A DNA stretch of 64,000 nucleotides from Schaalia turicensis ACS-279-V-Col4. GTDB lineage: Bacteria > Actinomycetota > Actinomycetes > Actinomycetales > Actinomycetaceae. The position numbers were made by a program, and so were the translations under genes. Below are positions 36,523 through 46,670 of this stretch, one piece after another. Every line of letters begins with the position of its first letter. Positions within the stretch are counted from its first letter, which is position 1. The notes beneath the pieces were generated by a model that was not told the DNA's origin, did not search any database, and worked only from the letters and a program-made list of their open reading frames with translations. Location of the stretch: the NCBI RefSeq assembly GCF_000296505.1, contig NZ_JH815209.1, forward strand, positions 528,047 through 592,046, read 5' to 3'.

Positions 36523-36562
36523 CTGCCGGCGGGCATCGCGGTTGCGTGGTGTCCGCCGGCAG
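36523..36562 (+). terminator. Possible fumarase terminator
   Basis: Arms CTGCCGGCGG and CCGCCGGCAG enclose a 20-base loop starting nine bases after the fumarase stop codon. Confidence 0.5.
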
Positions 36563-36614
36563 CTGCGTGTCGGCTTCGTGATTGAGATGAACGAGGCTGC
36601 CGCCACGCCCTACC

Positions 36615-36807
36615 CCGCGCTTGTTCACGGGCGGAGCGAAAACCGAGGAGCACGAAAATGGGCTGCGGCAAATGCGCGCTTGTTCACGTTCCTTCCGGTT
36701 CAAGTGCGCGCTTGTTGACCACTCATTCAACCTCAGAGGGGAATGACATCACCGCCGGCGGTGAACAAGCGAAGTCCTCAGCAAGTAAGTCGGTGAACAA
36801 GCGCGGT
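36615..36807. repeat. Five copies of the 16-bp repeat in inverted arrangement
   Basis: Minus-orientation copies start at 36615, 36674 and 36706, the last with TTGACC. Plus-orientation copies start at 36757 (variant GGTGAACAAGCGAAG) and 36792 (exact). They fill the space between convergent fumarase and the mutase gene and could fold into long hairpins. The last copy ends six bases before the mutase stop codon, at the edge of the GC-rich block. Confidence 0.88.
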
Positions 36808-36812
36808 CGGGA

Positions 36813-38489
36813 CTAAATTCCGATCGCGAGCGCGAACTCGGCCTTGATGGTTTCAAGTCTCGCCCGAGCCTCGTCCCACGGCACTTCTCCGCCACCTGGA
36901 GCATCGAGAATGACCTCAAGGTAGCACTTGAGCTTCGGCTCGGTGCCGGACGGCCGAGCGATGACGCGGTCGTTCGCCTCAGTGGTGACCATGATCGCGT
37001 TCGTACCCGGCAGGCCGTCCCACCCCTGAGACATGTCGACGACGGAGACGACCGACGAGCCCGCGAGCTGCGACGGCGGGTTCCCGCGCAGACGATCCAT
37101 GCCCTCGGCGATGAGACCGAGATTCTCGACGCGGAAGGTGAGCGGCATCGTCACGTAGCAGCCGTAGGCGCGAGCCATTCGCTCGAGCTCGTCCTGGCCG
37201 GTGTGGCCCTGCGCCTTAAGCTCGGCGAACAGGGAGGCGGCGACGACCGAGGTCGAGATGCCGTCCTTGTCGCACACGTGCTCGGGATCGGGGCAGAAGC
37301 CGATGGCCTCCTCGTAGCCGAAGACGATGCCCGGGGTGCGGGCGATCCACTTGAATCCCGTGAGGGTGTGGCGGTAGTCGAGGCCGTGCGCCAGGGCGAT
37401 CCGCTCGAGCTGGCGGCTCGACACGATCGAGTTGGCGAAGACCCCGCCCTTCGGGGCCCGCCCGGCCAGGAACTCGCCGAGGATCGAACCGGTCTCGTCG
37501 CCGGTGAGCTGACGCCATCCGCTCGCCGAGGCCTCGTCCGGAATGGCGAGGGCGCAACGATCGGCGTCGGGGTCGACTGCGATAATGAGGTCCGAGCCGT
37601 GCTCGCGCGCATGCGCCATCGCCAGATCGAGGGCGTCGGGCTCCTCCGGGTTCGGGAAGGAGACGGTCGGGAAATCGGGGTCGGGCGCCGCCTGCTCGGC
37701 GACGAGCGACACCCGGGTAAAACCCGCCTCCTTGAGGACGCGCTCGGTGAGCGCTCCGCCGACGCCGTGCATCGCGGTCAGGGTGATCTTGAGGTCTCCC
37801 CGGTGGTCGCCGGCGGCCAAGGCCGCGGCGACTGCAACGTAGTCGTCGCGCGGATCGACCTGCTCAATGCGCTCCTCGTCCTGGGGGACCTCGTCGGCCG
37901 GGGCGGCTGCCGCGATGGCGGTGGCGATGCCCGCGTCGTGCGGAGGCACGATCAGGGCGCCCTGACCGGCGTCGGTGACGATGCTTCCGCCGAGGTAGAC
38001 CTTGTAGCCATTGTCCTTGGCGGGGTTGTGCGAAGCGGTGATCATGATGCCCGCGTCGGCGTCGAGGGCGCGCACCGCGAAGGAGGTGAGCGGGGTGGGG
38101 TGCGAGACGGGGAGGGCCAGAGCCCGGCAGCCCGCCGCCGACACAACGCGCGCGGCCGCACGGGCGAAATCGACGGAGCCGTGCCGGGCGTCGCAACCGA
38201 TGACGACGCGAGGTTCGCGCTCGGTTTGCGTCTTGAGGTAGGCGGCGAGGCCCGCGGTCGCACGGATGACGACGGCGAGGTTCATCCGAGATTCACCCGG
38301 GCCAATCTCGCCGCGCAGACCCGCGGTGCCGAACTCAAGGGGCCCGTTCATCGCGGCCCGCAGTTCGGCCAGGGCGCCCTCGTCACCCGCCGAAGCGGCC
38401 TCGACGGAAGCGAGGAGCGCTGAGGAGGTCTGGCCGTCCGGATCATGGGTGGCCCATTCGCGGGCCGTCGCGAGAAGCTGATCGTTCAT
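36813..38489 (-). CDS. Phospho-sugar mutase (phosphoglucomutase/phosphopentomutase type)
   Basis: A 558-residue alpha-D-phosphohexomutase superfamily enzyme. It has the catalytic phosphoserine loop TASHNPAKDNGYKVY, the metal loop DPDADRCALA, the sugar-binding GYEEAIGF and the C-terminal phosphate-binding RPSGTEPKLKCYLE. The overall form is PGM2-like, a group that includes enzymes acting on (deoxy)ribose-1-phosphate. Adjacent deoC and a SorC regulator suggest it makes deoxyribose-5-phosphate from deoxyribose-1-phosphate, replacing DeoB. A phosphoglucomutase role remains possible. ATG 38489 lies five bases after the deoC stop; the open frame runs to 38561. Confidence 0.88.
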   Translation of the reverse strand: MNDQLLATAREWATHDPDGQTSSALLASVEAASAGDEGALAELRAAMNGPLEFGTAGLRGEIGPGESRMNLAVVIRATAGLAAYLKTQTEREPRVVIGCDARHGSVDFARAAARVVSAAGCRALALPVSHPTPLTSFAVRALDADAGIMITASHNPAKDNGYKVYLGGSIVTDAGQGALIVPPHDAGIATAIAAAAPADEVPQDEERIEQVDPRDDYVAVAAALAAGDHRGDLKITLTAMHGVGGALTERVLKEAGFTRVSLVAEQAAPDPDFPTVSFPNPEEPDALDLAMAHAREHGSDLIIAVDPDADRCALAIPDEASASGWRQLTGDETGSILGEFLAGRAPKGGVFANSIVSSRQLERIALAHGLDYRHTLTGFKWIARTPGIVFGYEEAIGFCPDPEHVCDKDGISTSVVAASLFAELKAQGHTGQDELERMARAYGCYVTMPLTFRVENLGLIAEGMDRLRGNPPSQLAGSSVVSVVDMSQGWDGLPGTNAIMVTTEANDRVIARPSGTEPKLKCYLEVILDAPGGGEVPWDEARARLETIKAEFALAIGI

Positions 38490-38493
38490 CGTC

Positions 38494-39147
38494 TCACTCT
38501 TCGATCCCCTCGAGGATCGCGACCGTCGCAGATACGCCGAGACGCGAGGCTCCGGCCTCAATCATGGCGAGCGCGGTCGTGGCATCGCGGATCCCGCCCG
38601 AAGCCTTGACGCCAAGGCGGTCGCCGACCGTTTCGCGCATGAGCTTAACGGCGTGCACCGAGGCGCCACCGGCGGGGTGGAAGCCGGTGGAGGTCTTCAC
38701 GAAGTCGGCCCCCGCGTTCTCGGAGGCGCGGCAGGCCATGACGATCTCCTCATCGGTCAGAGCAGCGGACTCAATGATGACCTTGAGGACGCGTGGAGCG
38801 GGGACGGCGTCGCGCACGGCGCGGATCTCAGCTTCGAGCTCAGCCTCACGGCCTTCTTTCACGAGGGCGATGTTGATGACCATGTCGACTTCGTCGGCGC
38901 CGTCCTCAACGGCGCGCGTGGCCTCGGCGGCCTTGATCTCAGGCTTGACAGCGCCCGAGGGGAAGCCCGCGACGCAGGCGACCATGAGGCCCTCGGGGGT
39001 CTCGAGGGGCAGCATGGAGGGCGAGACGCACACCGAGTAGGTGCCAAGCTCGGCGCCCTGGGCGACGAGGGCCGCGACATCGGCGGCGGTCGCCTCGGGC
39101 TTGAGGAGGGTGTGGTCGATCATCTGGGCGACTTCAGTCTTCTTCAT
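38494..39147 (-). CDS. deoC: Deoxyribose-phosphate aldolase
   Basis: A 217-residue class I aldolase splitting 2-deoxyribose-5-phosphate into acetaldehyde and glyceraldehyde-3-phosphate. The Schiff-base lysine is in [10 protein letters not shown], the second lysine in [10 protein letters not shown], and the N terminus reads [14 protein letters not shown] 39147 follows GAGGAAGGCACCACC. It is followed by the mutase, forming a deoxynucleoside-salvage operon. No nucleoside phosphorylase, deaminase or transporter is attached, which is unusual for deo operons. Confidence 0.95.
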   Translation of the reverse strand: MKKTEVAQMIDHTLLKPEATAADVAALVAQGAELGTYSVCVSPSMLPLETPEGLMVACVAGFPSGAVKPEIKAAEATRAVEDGADEVDMVINIALVKEGREAELEAEIRAVRDAVPAPRVLKVIIESAALTDEEIVMACRASENAGADFVKTSTGFHPAGGASVHAVKLMRETVGDRLGVKASGGIRDATTALAMIEAGASRLGVSATVAILEGIEE

Positions 39148-39285
39148 GGTGGTGCCTTCCTCAGATCTGCGCCAGGGGTGGCGCGAGTTCCATCATCTGG
39201 GTGAACGCTGTCTCGCGTTCCTTTGCGGTTGTGGCTTCGCCCGGGACGGCGAAACCATTCGCCGGGCGTCCTTGCGCCGGGGTCC

Positions 39286-39319
39286 GATTAGACTAATCAG
39301 AGGTATTCCAAAGTGTCAA
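39286..39319 (-). promoter_or_regulatory. deoC promoter with operator palindrome on the -10
   Basis: On the minus strand a perfect -35 TTGACA (39314-39319) is followed after 18 bp by TAGTCT (39290-39295). The -10 sits inside the perfect palindrome GATTAGTCTAATC (39286-39298). This arrangement is typical of repression, most likely by the SorC regulator encoded just upstream. Confidence 0.72.
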
Positions 39320-39356
39320 GCTTTACTTTTACATTTGTTTGCGACGAGGGCGGGGC

Positions 39357-40304
39357 TCAGGCGGGAGAGGATTCGGCGAGAAGCATCCTCGCGAGATCCT
39401 GATCGACCACGACATGCGTCGCCAAGCCCATCCGCAGAGCTGCCGCAAAAGCCACAGCCTTCTTCGGACCGCCCGCGACGAGCACGCGGATTGGACGCGA
39501 GGCAAGATCCTTCAAGGAAATGCCCACGGTCCTCTCATCGATTCCCGGCACCGCGATCTCACCCTCGGCGGTGAAGAACCGCGAACACGCATCCCCCACC
39601 GCCTTAGCGAGCAACTCAGTCACCTCGGATCCCTTGAGTCGGGAATGGCTAATCGCCAGGCTCTCGGCGGCGATGTCCCCGACCGTGAAGACCACGAGAT
39701 CCGTCTGCCTGCCAGCCTCGAGGATCGCCGCGATATACGGGTCCGAGCACACGATCTCCAAGGTGCGGACATCCTCGAAGATCACCGGCAGGGGCAAGTA
39801 GCGCGGAATCGCATTGAAGGCCTCGCAGAAAGCCCTCATGACCTCGAAATCATTGGTCACCTCCGAGGAATGCGAGATCCCGCCCTTGAGCTGCACGATC
39901 TCGACATCGCGCCTCAGCGTGCGGCCCAGACGCGACGCGATTGCGTTCATCGTCCGCCCCCAAGAGACGCCGACGCTCATGCCGTCCTTGACGAGGGACT
40001 CGACGAGGCCGGCGCCGACGCGCCCGAGATCGTCAAGGATCTCGCGCTCGGATGCACCGAAACCATGGACGACCCGCGCTTCAACCAAGCCGAATCGCTG
40101 AGCGAGCTGCTCGCCCAGCACAGACGAAGTCTCTCGTGGATCGTGGATCTCCACGGTGACGAACCCGGCCTTTTTCCCGCGTAGCAGGAGCTTGGCGACG
40201 GTCGGACGCGAAATGCCCATCTTAGCCGCAACTTCGGCCTGGCTCAGGCCACGCTCAAAATAGAGCCGGACGGCGTCGATCGCCTGTTCGTCTCTCTTAT
40301 CCAC
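39357..40304 (-). CDS. SorC/DeoR-type regulator of the deoC operon
   Basis: A 315-residue SorC-family regulator. The helix-turn-helix near the N terminus contains SQAEVAAKMGISRPTVAKLL, followed by the effector domain with VSWGRTMNAIAS, VFTVGDIAAES and LVAGGPKKAVAFAAAL. GTG 40304 is preceded by GGAAGGAGGAGGA; the frame extends to 40343. B. subtilis DeoR, which senses deoxyribose-5-phosphate, is of this family, and the gene lies directly upstream of the deoC promoter, so it is probably the local repressor. It shares the elevated GC of deoC and the mutase. Confidence 0.88.
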   Translation of the reverse strand: MDKRDEQAIDAVRLYFERGLSQAEVAAKMGISRPTVAKLLLRGKKAGFVTVEIHDPRETSSVLGEQLAQRFGLVEARVVHGFGASEREILDDLGRVGAGLVESLVKDGMSVGVSWGRTMNAIASRLGRTLRRDVEIVQLKGGISHSSEVTNDFEVMRAFCEAFNAIPRYLPLPVIFEDVRTLEIVCSDPYIAAILEAGRQTDLVVFTVGDIAAESLAISHSRLKGSEVTELLAKAVGDACSRFFTAEGEIAVPGIDERTVGISLKDLASRPIRVLVAGGPKKAVAFAAALRMGLATHVVVDQDLARMLLAESSPA

Positions 40305-40705
40305 TCCTCCTCCTTCCGAATCGTGATCCGCGCCCCGATGCACGCAACCACGGGCATCCTTGCCAGGGGATCGGAATCGAAACGGGCATCAACTTTGACA
40401 TCCCGCAAATCCCAAGATTAACAAATAGACACCCTACTCGTGAACGAAAATCATTTATTTACTTCTCAAAGACCCTTATTGTCCGCCCGAGTATGCGAAT
40501 ACAGAACATCCCAGTCGGGATCGAAGCACACATGGTTACCACGGGGCCCTCACCCTAGTAAGGGCCACCTTGCTCCATCAAACATGCCGAAGCCCCCACC
40601 ACACACTCGCCCTACAACGGCTAAACGGAGACGAGAAGCGCCCAAGCACGGCAAAGAACCGCGACCGTACGCACCTAGGCGATCCCACAATGGAGGTTGA
40701 AGAAG
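40305..40705. other. 400-bp spacer between guaB3 and the deo regulator
   Basis: I see no supported gene. The right part is GC-neutral and the middle AT-rich (about 40410-40480), presumably with the regulator's promoter. A hairpin GGCCCT/AGGGCC (40545-40566) lies about 140 bp after the guaB3 stop and could be its terminator. Short open frames here have no family features. Confidence 0.4.
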
Positions 40706-41830
40706 TCAGCTTGGCTGATAGGGCGAGACCACCACATCCACCTTCTGCAAGTCTTTGACTTCCGAATAGCCGGTCGATGCCATGGTTCTCTTCAGGGCAC
40801 CAACAAAGTTCAGGGAACCGTCTGCACGCGTCGAAGGACCGTAGAGAATCTGCTGCAGGCTTCCGGATGTGCCTACGTGAACACGCTGACCGCGAGGCAT
40901 GTCTGGGTGCGTGGCCTCGGAACCCCAATGCCAACCGCGCCCGGGCGCTTCTTCCGCGCGAGCCAGGGCAGCACCCAGCATGACTGCATCCGCACCACAG
41001 GCGATGGCGCGCGATAAATCACCAGAACGCCCAATGCCACCATCAGCAATGACGTGAACGTAGCGTCCGCCGGATTCATCCATGTAATCGCGACGTGCAG
41101 CGGCCACATCGGCGATTGCTGTTGCCATCGGGGCGTGCACGCCGAGCGATTGACGGGTCGAGTGTGCCGCTCCCCCGCCAAATCCGACAAGAACGCCGGT
41201 GGCACCCGTGCGCATCAGATGCAACGCTGCCGTATTCGTGCAGACTCCACCAACAATGACGGGGACGTCGAGTTCATAGATGAACCGCTTGAGGTTGAGG
41301 GGCTCAGATCGGCTGGAAACATGTTCTGCAGAGACTGTGGAGCCTCGGATGACGAAAAGGTCCACGCCCGCATCGACGACTGCTCGCCAGTACTTTTGGG
41401 TACGCTGAGGCGACAACTTACCTGCAACAACTACGCCGGCTTGCCGAAGTTGAGCGAGGCGAGCAGTGATAAGCGACGGCTTAATTGGTTCCGAATAGAT
41501 CTGTTGGAGTCGCGCAATAGACTCGTCTTCTCCAAGATGGGAGATTTCTTCGAGAAGTGGCTCCGGATCTTCGTAGCGCGTCCATAGACCGTCCAGATCT
41601 AGAACACCCAACCCGCCGAGTTTTCCGAATGCGATTGCTGTTTCGGGGCTCATGACCGAGTCCATGGGGGCAGCCATGATCGGAATATCGACGTGGTAGG
41701 CATCGATTTGCCAGCCGACGTTCACATCTTCGGGATCACGAGTGCGCCTTGAGGGAACCAGGGCAATATCGTCCAGACTGTAAGCGCGTCGCGCACGCTT
41801 TCCACGCCCAATTTCAACTTCGTTGCTCAC
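40706..41830 (-). CDS. guaB3: GuaB3 family IMP dehydrogenase-related protein
   Basis: A 374-residue TIM-barrel protein of the IMPDH/GMP reductase superfamily without CBS domains. It starts MSNEVEIGRGKRARRAYSLD, as in actinobacterial GuaB3 proteins (mycobacteria have one beside guaB). The usual catalytic loop with Cys (GPGSICTTR in the guaB product) is replaced by GFGGGAAHSTR, so the classical IMPDH mechanism is not available. A GMP-reductase-like or regulatory role has been proposed for GuaB3; I cannot decide. The start is GTG 41830, with TAGTAT six bases upstream and no Shine-Dalgarno. Confidence 0.9.
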   Translation of the reverse strand: MSNEVEIGRGKRARRAYSLDDIALVPSRRTRDPEDVNVGWQIDAYHVDIPIMAAPMDSVMSPETAIAFGKLGGLGVLDLDGLWTRYEDPEPLLEEISHLGEDESIARLQQIYSEPIKPSLITARLAQLRQAGVVVAGKLSPQRTQKYWRAVVDAGVDLFVIRGSTVSAEHVSSRSEPLNLKRFIYELDVPVIVGGVCTNTAALHLMRTGATGVLVGFGGGAAHSTRQSLGVHAPMATAIADVAAARRDYMDESGGRYVHVIADGGIGRSGDLSRAIACGADAVMLGAALARAEEAPGRGWHWGSEATHPDMPRGQRVHVGTSGSLQQILYGPSTRADGSLNFVGALKRTMASTGYSEVKDLQKVDVVVSPYQPS

Positions 41831-41836
41831 GACTTG

Positions 41837-41842
41837 ATACTA
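41837..41842 (-). promoter_or_regulatory. Probable -10 box of leaderless guaB3
   Basis: TAGTAT, then CAAGTC (six bases), then the GTG start. There is no ribosome-binding site. Confidence 0.5.
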
Positions 41843-41975
41843 ACCACTTTGGGCCACTGACATGCGCTTTTGTTGATGGTTGCAGCGTGGGTGCGATGAG
41901 GTAGTCGACGAGGCCGGCTTCGCCGACCTGATGATTGCCATTTTGTTTCTCCATGGTTTAGGCGACACTAGTTCC

Positions 41976-42713
41976 ATGAATGAAAACACTTCTTGGATTG
42001 ATCAGCCTTGGCTTGGTTTCGACACAGAGACAACCGGCACAAATCCTCTTTCGGATCGCCTTGTCACGGCTGCGCTTGTTTTGCGACGCGGGGGTATCAA
42101 CCCGTCTAGCCCTGACGAAGTTGTCACATGGCTCGCTAATCCCGGGGTAGAGATCCCTGAAAGCGCCAGCGCTGTTCACGGGATTTCCAACGAAAAAGCT
42201 CAAACCCAGGGACGGAATATTTCCGAGGTTTTAAATGAGGTTGCTGATTCTTTGGTTGCGCACTGGCAACGCGGATTCCCTGTTGTTGTCTTCAATGCGG
42301 CGTTCGATATTACATTGATGAATGCCGAGCTCACTCGCCATGGTCTGCAGACTTTGGAAGAACGCCTTGGTGGCCCTGTTGGACTCATTCTTGATCCGAT
42401 CGTCCTTGATCGTCACTTCGATAAGTACCGGAAGGGAAAGCGAACCCTGACCACCATGGCACCGCACTACGGTGTGGATCCGGATCCGAATGCTCACACG
42501 GCAGAAGTTGACGTTTCGATGACATTAGACGTGTTGGCAAAGATTGCCCAGGCGTTTGGCGCTCCGCTCACGCTAAGCAACGCTCATGCGTTGATGGCAT
42601 TGCAGGCCAGCGCTTTTAAAGAATGGGCTCAGGGGCTTGAAACCTACTTTGCACGTCAGGGTAAACCCCAGCAGATTGATTCCCAGTGGCCACAAAGGGC
42701 TCTCAATAGCTGA
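41976..42713 (+). CDS. DEDDh 3'-5' exonuclease (DnaQ/RNase T family)
   Basis: A 245-residue exonuclease. Exo I is GFDTETTGTNPLSDR (Asp, Glu), Exo II is VFNAAFDITLM (Asp), and Exo III is HTAEVDVSMT with the DEDDh His and Asp. It resembles stand-alone epsilon-like proofreading exonucleases of actinobacteria. The open frame begins at 41880, but ATG 41976 starts directly before the conserved domain. No strong ribosome-binding site is seen. It may act in DNA repair or RNA processing; no neighbour helps. Confidence 0.87.
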   Translation: MNENTSWIDQPWLGFDTETTGTNPLSDRLVTAALVLRRGGINPSSPDEVVTWLANPGVEIPESASAVHGISNEKAQTQGRNISEVLNEVADSLVAHWQRGFPVVVFNAAFDITLMNAELTRHGLQTLEERLGGPVGLILDPIVLDRHFDKYRKGKRTLTTMAPHYGVDPDPNAHTAEVDVSMTLDVLAKIAQAFGAPLTLSNAHALMALQASAFKEWAQGLETYFARQGKPQQIDSQWPQRALNS

Positions 42714-42869
42714 AGGGGTTAGCATCCCCATCATTAAACGGGTCGGTTAATGAAAGAGGTCGATGACCCAATAGAACGCCCTTGTTGCTATCGGGTCACC
42801 AGTCTTCAGCGCGCTGTCGCTTCCATGTGCGGGCGCAACTTCGTCCCATAGGTGGGACTGATTAGACGC

Positions 42870-42900
42870 GTGGTGGCCAGCGCTAAGCGCTGACCACCAC
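42870..42900. terminator. Terminator between the exonuclease and aldolase genes
   Basis: Arms GTGGTGGCCAGCGCT and AGCGCTGACCACCAC pair with a single mismatch. The hairpin starts eight bases past the aldolase stop and lies between convergent genes. Confidence 0.7.
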
Positions 42901-42907
42901 TGTGACG

Positions 42908-43597
42908 TCACTTGGTATCGATCAGGTCTTTCCATGTGCGCTTCTCACCGACCAGAAGGCTGAAGTGCTTGTTCTGTTCAGCGATCGCCGCATCGGTTGC
43001 GGGATTCTTAATCAGTGCCGCAAGAACCTCGGGGGCAGCAGTGATAGCGCCAACGCCCTGGCGGACCAGTTCAAGAACCTGTTCAGAGTTTTTGAAGGAG
43101 GCAGCCAAAACATCAGCTTCCATCCCATACGACTTCAGCGTGCGGTGGATTTCGCTAGCAACGCGAACACCATCAATGCCGTAGTTATCCATGCGGTTCA
43201 CGTAGGGAGCAACATAGCGGGCACCAGCCTTTGCTGCCATGAATCCCTGCATCGAAGAGTGAATGCCTGTTGCCGTCACCTGCATGCCCTCTGCGACAAT
43301 GCGAGGAATTGCCGCGAAGCCGTCGCGAGTGACAGGAAGCTTCACAAATAGGTTGCCACCAATTTCTTCACGCAGAGCACGCGCTTCGGCAACCATATCG
43401 TCGGCTCGTTCCGACACGATCTGAACATGCAACTGCGACCCATAGGGCAGCAAATCTTGGATCTTATGCAGAACATCCAAAGGCTCTTTGCCCTCGCGGT
43501 ACAAGATGGTCGGGTTAGTCGTAACACCGTCAATCGGAAGGTAGGACAGTGTCTGTTCAATTGCTTCGACGTTTGCATAATCGATCAGGATGAGCAT
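42908..43597 (-). CDS. fsa: Fructose-6-phosphate aldolase-like transaldolase
   Basis: A 229-residue protein of the small transaldolase/FSA (TalC/MipB) family, slightly above the usual 220. The Schiff-base lysine is in NLFVKLPVT, the N terminus has DGVTTNPTILYREG, and TATGIHSSMQGFMAAKAGA and YVNRMDNYGIDG are family blocks. It may cleave fructose-6-phosphate, exchange dihydroxyacetone units, or act on a related sugar phosphate. ATG 43597 follows AAAAGGGGATCGCGCAC; the longer frame to 43696 is unlikely. It appears to be a single-gene unit. Confidence 0.85.
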   Translation of the reverse strand: MLILIDYANVEAIEQTLSYLPIDGVTTNPTILYREGKEPLDVLHKIQDLLPYGSQLHVQIVSERADDMVAEARALREEIGGNLFVKLPVTRDGFAAIPRIVAEGMQVTATGIHSSMQGFMAAKAGARYVAPYVNRMDNYGIDGVRVASEIHRTLKSYGMEADVLAASFKNSEQVLELVRQGVGAITAAPEVLAALIKNPATDAAIAEQNKHFSLLVGEKRTWKDLIDTK

Positions 43598-43735
43598 GTG
43601 CGCGATCCCCTTTTTCAACAGTGTGAAAACATGTTCCGACAGGTTCAGATTAATGCCCATTTTGGCACAAAAATAGGACCCCCGTCGCATACGCAAAACC
43701 GCCTACGACGAGGGTCAATACCTGTCAAACGTTTA

Positions 43736-45274
<1,539 letters not shown>

Positions 45275-45312
45275 GGCTGTGGCTCAAGCCGGATAAAAAC
45301 TTCGGACGAACC

Positions 45313-46587
45313 TCACAATTCCGAGTGGTCGTGTGCCCTCACCTGCGCTAATGCCGCCGCGAATCCCGGATACAAGCCAATACGAGGCAACAGCAACATC
45401 TGACCGACATGGTAGGCATCAGCCTTGCCTGCCCAGACAGTTTCACTCTCGTGTCCATCTGCGTCGACTTCATGGATCCAGCGTCCCGGGCCAGCATGAA
45501 TGACCTGATCCGCCCACGCCACATAGCGAGCGAAACGCTCCGACTGGACCATGACGTCGTCATCATTACCTAGTTCTTCACTGACTTTACCCAGAGCGAG
45601 CGTTGCATTCACAGCTTCGCAAGCAACCCAGTGCATGCGAGTATCCACAACAGTCTTTCCATCAAAGTCCGTCGTGTAAACGATCCCACCCTTTTCACTG
45701 TCCCAACCATCTGCATCCGCTCGATCAACAAGGCAATGCGCAACGTCATACATCCATTCACCCGGAGTATCCCCGCACGCAATGAGTGAGGCTCGACCAT
45801 GCAGGATCAAACGCGCCCACTCAAACCCGTGTCCCGGAGTTGCACCGTAAGGACGGAAAGGATCAGCGGGATTTTCAATGAACATCTCGGGACAAACAAC
45901 CCAGTTTTTATCGAAGTGCTCAGGTAAGCGCCAACCAAAGCGAGCACCAAGATCGGCAACAAAACGCATCATTTCGCGCGCACGATCCAACCAACGTCGC
46001 TCACCCGTCGCATCGAAGGCAGCAAGATACGCCTCGACCGTGTGCATATTCGCGTTCAGACCTCGATATTCTTCACACTCGCTCCAGTCGCGGTTCCACG
46101 AGTTCGCGACGCGCCCATACGACGGTTCCCACCAGTGCGCGTCCTGATCGGCAAGCGCTTCATCAAGCAACGCCCGGCCTCGTTCATGCCCAGCCAAATA
46201 GGACGCGGCAGTCGCGAGAATCACGAACGCGTGCGCATAGGCTTCCTTGCGGATCGGTTCAACCGGGCGAGCCTGCTCCCCCGTCGCATCCAGAGCGGAG
46301 AACCACCCGCCGTATTCATCGTCATGCAACGAGGTGGACAGCGCATCAAGCCCGTGCTCGACAAGACCAGACACTCCCTGGACACCACGCATCTCAGCAA
46401 GTGCAAACATGTACGTCATTCGACACGTAATCCACAGCTCAACGCCCTTGGACTCTGTAATAGCACCATCAGCATCCAGATAACCGAAGCCAGCAGGGCA
46501 CGCTGAAGCTGAGGCGAACTCAACAAGCGCAGAGAAATCAGCATCAAAAGCGTCGATAAGAGCGGAATCATTCCAGGGGGTCTTCAT
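45313..46587 (-). CDS. AGE-family sugar epimerase/isomerase, YihS-like
   Basis: A 424-residue (alpha/alpha)6-barrel protein of the N-acylglucosamine 2-epimerase family. Conserved segments are WITCRMTYMFALA, RGLNANMHTVEAYLAAF, PGHGFEWARLILHG (catalytic His) and RMHWVACEAVNA (second His). These fit aldose-ketose isomerases such as mannose isomerase or YihS rather than renin-binding epimerases. Probable substrates are mannose/fructose or a related free sugar; no sulphoquinovose genes are nearby. ATG 46587 follows CCGGGAGTGACA. Confidence 0.85.
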   Translation of the reverse strand: MKTPWNDSALIDAFDADFSALVEFASASACPAGFGYLDADGAITESKGVELWITCRMTYMFALAEMRGVQGVSGLVEHGLDALSTSLHDDEYGGWFSALDATGEQARPVEPIRKEAYAHAFVILATAASYLAGHERGRALLDEALADQDAHWWEPSYGRVANSWNRDWSECEEYRGLNANMHTVEAYLAAFDATGERRWLDRAREMMRFVADLGARFGWRLPEHFDKNWVVCPEMFIENPADPFRPYGATPGHGFEWARLILHGRASLIACGDTPGEWMYDVAHCLVDRADADGWDSEKGGIVYTTDFDGKTVVDTRMHWVACEAVNATLALGKVSEELGNDDDVMVQSERFARYVAWADQVIHAGPGRWIHEVDADGHESETVWAGKADAYHVGQMLLLPRIGLYPGFAAALAQVRAHDHSEL

Positions 46588-46670
46588 TGTCACTCCCGGT
46601 CAAAAGATGTGCGTAACACCGATAAAGGTATCACTGCCTCAAGTTTCGATGAGAGGTTCTATGGGACTTG

